A stretch of DNA of 64,000 nt from Myrica gale (lineage: Eukaryota; Streptophyta; Magnoliopsida; Fagales; Myricaceae). Below the pieces are notes generated by a model. That model was not told the DNA's origin. It saw nothing but the letters and a program-made list of their open reading frames with translations, and did no database searches. The first letter of the stretch is position 1, and every line of letters starts with the position of its first letter. The stretch is taken from the NCBI GenBank assembly GCA_963930655.1, contig OZ005621.1, positions 10,589,001-10,653,000 of the forward strand. Direction: 5' to 3'. Below, in pieces: positions 57,866 to 64,000 of the stretch. The position numbers and the translations under genes were made by a program.

Positions 57866-60800
57866 TTTATTTTTTTTATAAGTAAGAAGTATTATTAAAG
57901 AAAAGGAAAAGCATCAGTACAAAGATTGTACTGACAAATTACAACATACAAACAAAGGAACTAAGGAAATCCTGAAAATCAAGAAAAGGGCCCTCCAACA
58001 ACGCATTAGCCCAAAGAAACAAAGTAAGCAACAAACCACCCTGCAAACGCTCAATGGACAACGAAGAACCCTCAAAACACCGCCTATTTCTCTCCTTCCA
58101 AAGGCTCCACCATATGCAAGGAGGAATCATCCTCCAAATAACCTTAGCGAAAGGATCCTTAAGCTTTCTCCCCCAACAGATCAAAACGTCCCGCTCCGGC
58201 ATGACCCAATGAAGATTTAGCAAGTAGAAAACATGTTGCCACAGACCTCTCGCCATCGGGCAATGGAGTAAGACATGGTTAATCGATTCGCCATCCCTCT
58301 TACATAAGTAACACCAATCAAGCACATAAAGCCCACGACGCCTCAAGTTATCAGAAGTCAAAATCCTACCATGCATAGCCTCCCAAACAAAGGAGACTCT
58401 TGAGGGGACTTTAGAATTCCAGATCCGACGCCAAGGGAAGGACACAGCTCTACCACCATCAAGCAAACCATAGAAGGACTTTACAGAAAAACTGACATCT
58501 TTGCTACCCACCCAACACATCTTGTCCTCAACACTTCGATGCAACACTATCGCATAAAGGGTGGAATAAAAAGACGAAAATTCTTCCAACTCTCAATCAT
58601 TTGCATGTCGAAAGAACTGAACATTCCAAACAACCGTGCTAACATCAGAATCCATACAATCCACCACCAGACCATCCGGCTCCAAAGAAAGGGAAAACAC
58701 TATAGGAAAGGAGCACCTCAACGGACGATCCCCACACCACACATCATGTCAAAACCTCGTCCTTTGCCCATTCCCCACCACCACCCGAGTATGCACCCTG
58801 GAAGCCTCTCAACCCTTGCTAATATGCTTCCAAAGACTAACCCCATAAGACCCATAAGGAGATAAAGAGTATCACTCCCCCTCAATGGCTCCATACTTCT
58901 CCGTAATAGCATTCTGTCACATTCGATCTCTCTCAGTAGCAAACCTCCATAACCATTTACCCAACAGAGCTTTATTAAACACGGTGAGACCTTTAATACC
59001 CAAACCGCCGCAATCAATAGGAGAACAAACGGCCTTCCAATTAAGAAGATGAAGTTTTTGAACCTCACCATCGCTACCCTACAAGAAATCTCTTTGCAGT
59101 TTCTCCATTCTAGCAGCAACCTTATGCGGAAGGGGAAAGAGAGAGAAAATACGTAGGAAGGCGCGAAAGCGTAGACTTAATCAAAGTAACATGACCTCCC
59201 TTTGATAAGTATAGACGCTTCCACCCAGCCAACCGTCTTTCCATCCTTTCCAAGATCACATCCCAAATATGAACACTCTTATAAAGAGCTCCTAACGGAA
59301 GACCCAAATACGTCATAGGCAAATTAGAGACCCTGCACCCTAAGATGGAAGCCAACTCCGACACATTACTGACTTGGCCAACAAGAATCACCTCTGACTT
59401 AAATAAATTAACCTTTAAGCCAGAAATTGCCTCAAAACAAAGAAGCATGCATCAGAGACTACGAAACTGATATTCCTCAGCCCCACAGAAAATCAATGTA
59501 TCATCAGCAAACAACAAATGGGAAACACAAACCCCTTCCCTATTCACCCCAGAGGCTCTGAAGCCCTGAAGGACACCAACCGAATCCAGCCTAGCCATCA
59601 TACGAGATAATGCCTCCATAACAATGACAAACAACAAGGGAGATAAGGGATCACCCTGCCTTAAATCACGAGAGCTACCAAAAAATCCCTCAGGAGAGCC
59701 GTCCACAAGAACTGAAAACTTCATCGAGGAGATACAAAAATAGATCCACTGGCACCACTTTGCTCCAAACCCACATCTCCTAAGAAGGTACATAAAAAAA
59801 TCTCAATTTACATGATCGTAAGCTTTGTGGATGTCCAATTCACACAGCATGCCCGGCGCACCTAACCTCAATAGAGTCAATACACTCATTCGCAATCAAC
59901 ACCGAATCCAGAATCTGCCCACCGCGAACAAAAGCGTTCTGAGACGGGGAGATAATGTTGTTCAGCGCACACTTCAACCTGTTAGCCAACACCTTGGCAA
60001 GAATCTTATAAATACCTCCCACAAGGCTTATAGGCCTAAAATCTTTCAACTCAACTGCACCTGTTTTCTTAGGAATGAGGACAATAAAGGATGCATTCAA
60101 ACTACGAACAAATCGACCATAATTAGCAAATTCATTAAACATCAACAACACATCCTCGTTAATGACATCCCAACAAGACTGATAGAAAGCTAAAGTGAAA
60201 CCATCAGGACCTGGAGCTTTATCCCCATTTAAGTCGTGCACCGCCCTGGCCACCTCAGCCTCCTCAAAAGGTTGTTCCAACAAATCTGCCTCTTCCTCTG
60301 AGATAGAGTCAAACTCCAAACCATCCAGAGATGGTCTCCACTGAAAAGGTTCAACATATAAAGATGAGTAAAGCTGAACAATGTGGGCCGAAATGTCACT
60401 CGGATCTTGCAGCACCTCCCCAACTACCTCCAACTAGGAGATAGAATTAAACTTCCTGTTAGAGTTTGCCACTCTGTGAAAAAAACTTGGTACATCTATC
60501 CCCATACTTTAGCCATAAAGCCCGAGATTTTTGTCTCCAACTCACTTCCTCCAATTCAATAACGTGATCCAATTCCTAAATGACCAACAACCTCCTCTCC
60601 ACGCCCTCATTAATAAGGAGTCTGCCTTCATCCAACACATCCAAAGAAGCTAACTCACTCCTCAACAAAGACTTACGCACACTAATGTTACCAAAATCAT
60701 CCTTATTCCAAGCAATAAGATCACGTTTCAGCGCCTTAAGCTTGCAATCCAACACAAAACTAGGGGTACCCAAAACCTCATAGCTCCCCCACCACCCCCT

Positions 60801-60890
60801 GACCTTCTCCACAAACCCTTCCACCTTAAGCCACGTATTTTCAAAACGAAAAGGCTTCTTACCCTCCCCCCCCCCCAAAAAAAAAGACAT

Positions 60891-61035
60891 CCTCAAACAA
60901 AATAGGGAAGTGATCAGAATACATACGAGGCAGCCTTCTTTGAATAGTATTCGGATACATAGCCTCCCAATCCGAATGCTATTCAAAGAAGGCTGCCTCG
61001 TATGTATTCTGATCACTTCCCTATTTTGTTGGAGG
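60891..61035. repeat. 65-bp near-perfect palindrome in LINE ORF2
   Basis: Left arm 60891-60955, spacer 60956-60970 (15 bp), right arm 60971-61035. The arms agree at 63 of 65 positions as inverted repeats. It duplicates and inverts the endonuclease-end region (SDHFPILF-like codons). Confidence 0.95.
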
Positions 61036-61105
61036 ATGTCAATCCGAACTAAAGAGAAGACGATCAACCCGCGACCAAGTTTGAGAAGATTGATTATCCG
61101 ACCAA

Positions 61106-61300
61106 GGTTGTGCTTGTGTTGTAATATTTTTGGTATGAGAATATGTGTTGGTATTGGGTTTAGTGAAAAGGTGAAGAGAGAGGTAATTTTTTATATTTTT
61201 GTAATTTTTTATATTTTTTGATGGGAGAGAGAGAGATTATATTGGATTATTTTAGGAGTGAGAGAATATTTTTGGTAAAATTTTGTAAGTCAACGTAGCC
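61106..61300. mobile_element. Tourist-like MITE, copy 2 (195 bp), nested in the LINE
   Basis: Reverse-orientation relative of 3910-4102: begins GGTTGTGCTTGTGTTG and ends CAACGTAGCC. A 3-bp duplication CAA flanks it (61103-61105, 61301-61303). It interrupts the LINE endonuclease right after GGLYTW. Confidence 0.88.
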
Positions 61301-61859
61301 CAAGTATACAAACCACCCACCAGCGGCAAATCCACCAAACCAAACTCGGAGATGAAATCCGAAAAATCCTCCATCCCTCTTCTGCCCACACCCAAACTCG
61401 ACCTCTCACTAGGAAACCTAGTAACATTGAAATCCCTCCCAATGCACCAAGGAGCCCCCCCGACCATGAAATAACACCCACCAACTCATCCCATAGGAGC
61501 CGCTTCCCAGCATCATCATTAGGGCCATAAACTCCCGAGAACACCCACTTAGCCCCACCTTCAAGATTTCTAGAACACAACCGAAAGAGAACAACTCCCC
61601 ATACAAACATCGACCGACTCTAGCACCCGGGAATCCCATAAGATTAAAATTCCACCCGACGTGCCAACAGCAGGCAAACAAACCCACCTCACATGAAGAC
61701 CACCCCACAAACTACGCATAATAGCCCTCGCAACCTCCTCCAATTTGGTTTCCTGAAGACAGCAAACGGGGTTCCACCCCTTTATTAAATTCCCAATCCT
61801 GCTACACTTGCCTCTATCATTGAGGCCCCTCACGTTCCAACTGATAAACTTTGGCTTCA

Positions 61860-64000
61860 TTAACAATTTATCAGAGCCCTCCCACCATTCCTACAGCGAC
61901 GAGACGATCCATCCCCGCCTTCATAATTTATACTAGACTTTAAGCCTTTTAGTTCTCGAAACAGCTTACCGGCTGACCTATGAGATTTTGTGCTACCCAC
62001 AGAAACCCGATCTTTCTCCAAAGTAGCAAACAAAGCCATCAAATCACTTTCATAACCCTCACAAGACACCTCCACCATATGACGGAACGAAGAAACCATA
62101 CGCAACACCCACCTAGAAGGGTCTCCCTGCTCAGGAACTGGATATCTGATCTGCAACGGAGTCCAAATAGGATCTCCACTGCCACTACACGCCCTTAACA
62201 ACTCCCCACCTTTCCCACGCATCTTGAGGTCCATATCTTCCGCCAACAACATAGCAGAACCACACCGGTCAAAATTACCCCCGTACTTCTCATACCCAGG
62301 AACACTGATATGCCCACTACCACCCATTGAAACACATTCAACAAGCTCAGAGGAAATCTCATCCACCCCCATACCCAGATCAAGATTATCAGCACCAAAT
62401 AATTGACCCAAAGACTCATGCTCCAAATCAGAAATAAGAAGACACTCAGAATCAACAGAGAAAAGACCTGGAGCCGGCGGCAAGGCAGCCTGAAGCTTTG
62501 ATGTCGCCAAGCACTCCCTCGAAAGCGGACCAACCATGGAGGACAACCCATACGAATCAGCCAACTTCTCTCGATCCGGCGAATTAATAGAAGAAGAAAA
62601 CACATCCGGCACCGGCGAGGTCTTGGGCGGTCGTTCAACAACCAGATCTTGCTACGACTCCAACGGCGAAGTCGACGAAGACCCTTCGATGCGCAACGGA
62701 ACAGAAGACTCCTTCGCCGGCAAGGAGGACACCGCCTCGACTGGAGACGTCGACAAAGGGAGCATAACAACAGGCGTCGACCAGAGCAGCAGTCGACGAC
62801 GTCTGCATCGGCAGCTGAGGCGCGAGCTGAAGGGGCCGACTGACGAGAGCCTCCAATAGACCCACTTCTCCACCTATCGGGCCTTCACCCGCTGCAAGAA
62901 AACTCGGCCGGAACAGAAGACTCCTTCGCCGGTAAGGAAGACACCGCCTCGACTGGAGACGTCGACAAAGGGAGCAGAACAACAGGCGTCGACAACATAG
63001 CAGCAGTCGACGACGTATGCATCGGCAGCTGAGGCGCAAGTGGAAGGGGCCGACTGACGAGAGCCTCCAATAGACCCACTTCTCCACCTATCGGGCCTTC
63101 ACCCGCTGCAAGAAAACTCGGCCCACCACTATTCACAAGATCCAGCCCACCTACAATAGAATTCAACCCACCGCATTTATCCAGTCTAGCCCACCTTCAA
63201 CTAAATTCGGCCCTTTGCATCCAACCGTCTCCTTCCCATCTTCAAAGGCCCGAACCGCTTCTTTTTGGGCTTTTAGCTGGAAGCCACAAACCAAACATTT
63301 CATAGCCTTCACCGTTGGACATTCTCGGTTAAAATTTTGGAAAAGAAGTGCAATCCTATCCATCTCCCTCCTAAGCCCCACGACGTGATGCCAAAGTTCG
63401 GCTGCATTAAATGCCGCCAGCTTCCTAACCGACAAAGCAGGCTTTGCTTTTTCTACGGATTCGCGAATCGTCTCTTTGCAGGCTGAATCGCTTGTATTCG
63501 AGGGACCAACGTGAGACTGAATAGCATCTGCATTAAATGACCCCCGCTCCACCTCTTTTCCTTTGCCTGCTGGATATTGCGTCATGGTACTAATAGAGGG
63601 AAAACTGGGAGACGTAACGTACGCGACATCACCCGCATGCAACAAATTAGGCGTATCATAATCCTCCGGGCCATCCACGCCTCCGGCGTTGCCAAACATA
63701 GTCGCAGCCCCCTCACTACCACCTAACGAAAACTCAGGAGATAGCACAGCCTTAGCGAAGTTAACATTTGGATGAACAACTGAGGAACCCGGAGGTTCCG
63801 TCGCTTTACTCTCAGAACGCAAAAACAACACGGCCTCGTAAAAGATACGATTCAATAGCTGCCACCCAAAGCCATTTCTGCCCTCCGGCACCATCACCAC
63901 CCACACCTTTCTGCCCCATCCATACTCTACGACAGCAACATACCGACCTCCCTTATTAGAACATCTTTGAGCCAAAAAACTACGTCTGGACTCATTAAAC
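61860..64000 (-). pseudogene. LINE ORF1 (partial at the window edge)
   Basis: Frames 63975-63163 and 62612-61860 encode ORF1-type protein: GGRYVAVVEYGWGRKVWVV near the edge, a middle with an in-frame tandem duplication, and a C-terminus SHRSAGKLFRELKGLKSS ending NGGRALINC-stop. The C-terminus is clearly homologous to the ORF1 end of the LINE at 29640. No zinc knuckle is obvious. ORF1 of plant L1s is thought to bind RNA. Confidence 0.8.
62697..63122. repeat. Tandem duplication, about 212-bp unit, in LINE ORF1
   Basis: Unit 1 starts CGGAACAGAAGACTCC at 62697 and unit 2 starts with the same string at 62909. The copies differ by a few substitutions and a 2-bp length change. Confidence 0.93.

Larger units (their letters stand above)
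57939..61860 (-). pseudogene. LINE ORF2: endonuclease, reverse transcriptase, zf-RVT
   Basis: The start ATG at 61860 opens MKPKFISWNVRGLND, the apurinic-type endonuclease. Further parts are [12 protein letters not shown] and [14 protein letters not shown] (about 61540-61400). The reverse transcriptase has [19 protein letters not shown] (60230-60170), [17 protein letters not shown], and the catalytic [10 protein letters not shown] (near 59505). The tail has WCYLCKRDGESINHVLLHC and [15 protein letters not shown]. It is split among at least six frames by stops, indels, the MITE and the palindrome. Confidence 0.9.
57866..64000 (-). mobile_element. Long L1-type LINE, minus strand, running off the window edge
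   Basis: From the right edge leftward: ORF1 (63975 to 61860), UAAUG junction (61862-61858), endonuclease, reverse transcriptase, zf-RVT tail (58589-57939) and a T-tract at 57866-57878 (poly(A) tail on the minus strand). It contains a Tourist MITE (61106-61300), a 65-bp palindrome and a 212-bp tandem duplication. Frame breaks occur in ORF2, so it is inactive. It lies upstream of the first visible BRAT1 exon in the sense orientation. Confidence 0.92.

Noticed and set aside
58539-58865. 108-codon plus-strand frame
   Set aside because: Antisense shadow of LINE ORF2.
1-64000. CRISPR arrays, bacterial operons, ribosome-binding sites, rRNA or tRNA genes
   Set aside because: None seen. The window is plant nuclear DNA; the short tandem repeats lack spacer structure, and no cloverleaf with A and B boxes was noticed.

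Overview
The window is nuclear DNA of a flowering plant. The genes have many GT-AG introns and encode plant members of eukaryotic families, and the repeats (MULE, hAT with a BED finger, Tourist-like MITEs, L1-type LINEs with a zf-RVT tail, a Gypsy-like LTR element) are typical of woody eudicots. A tree lineage such as Fagales is my guess from the LINE and hAT style only; nothing here proves it.

Layout. 1-2352 (+): 3' end of the protein farnesyltransferase / geranylgeranyltransferase-I alpha subunit gene. 3639-6628 (-): a tail-to-tail remnant of an endonuclease III-like DNA glycosylase (NTH1) with a frameshift and no visible 5' exons. 6629-10354: gene-poor, with MITEs. About 11129-23161: a decayed Mutator-like element (minus strand) split by a 9.3-kb LTR retrotransposon fossil (12178-21499, target duplication GGTTG), whose left LTR is split in turn by a 5.6-kb hAT element (13324-18915, target duplication GCACCTAT). 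24601-42512 (+): an 11-exon gene for a 705-residue protein with a C-terminal double-stranded-RNA-binding-like domain; its introns hold LINEs, MITEs and an LTR-like fragment. 43876 to about 47800: a second, badly decayed hAT element. 48290-57311 (-): nine exons of a BRAT1/ATAD2-type protein (AAA ATPase plus bromodomain), whose first exon lies outside the window. 57866-64000 (-): a long L1-type LINE running off the window edge, probably inside the first BRAT1 intron.

The host genes show no operon-like relation to each other; they are separate housekeeping or chromatin genes. Most of the sequence is transposon-derived.

The most interesting signal is a conserved, foldable block of about 80 nt in the 5' leader of both hAT elements (15230-15318; 45298-45385, with a tandem copy at 45585-45671). 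It starts at a splice acceptor, ends at a possible donor, has an outer helix that would pair the two splice sites, shows compensatory changes between the elements, and resembles the plant 5S-rRNA mimic exon (P5SM) known from TFIIIA. Other points of note are a UAAUG stop/start overlap between LINE ORF1 and ORF2 seen in two LINE copies, a 65-bp near-perfect palindrome inside a LINE, a recent 536-bp tandem duplication in another LINE, a 16-nt micro-exon and a GC-AG intron in the dsRBD gene, and the broken NTH1 copy.
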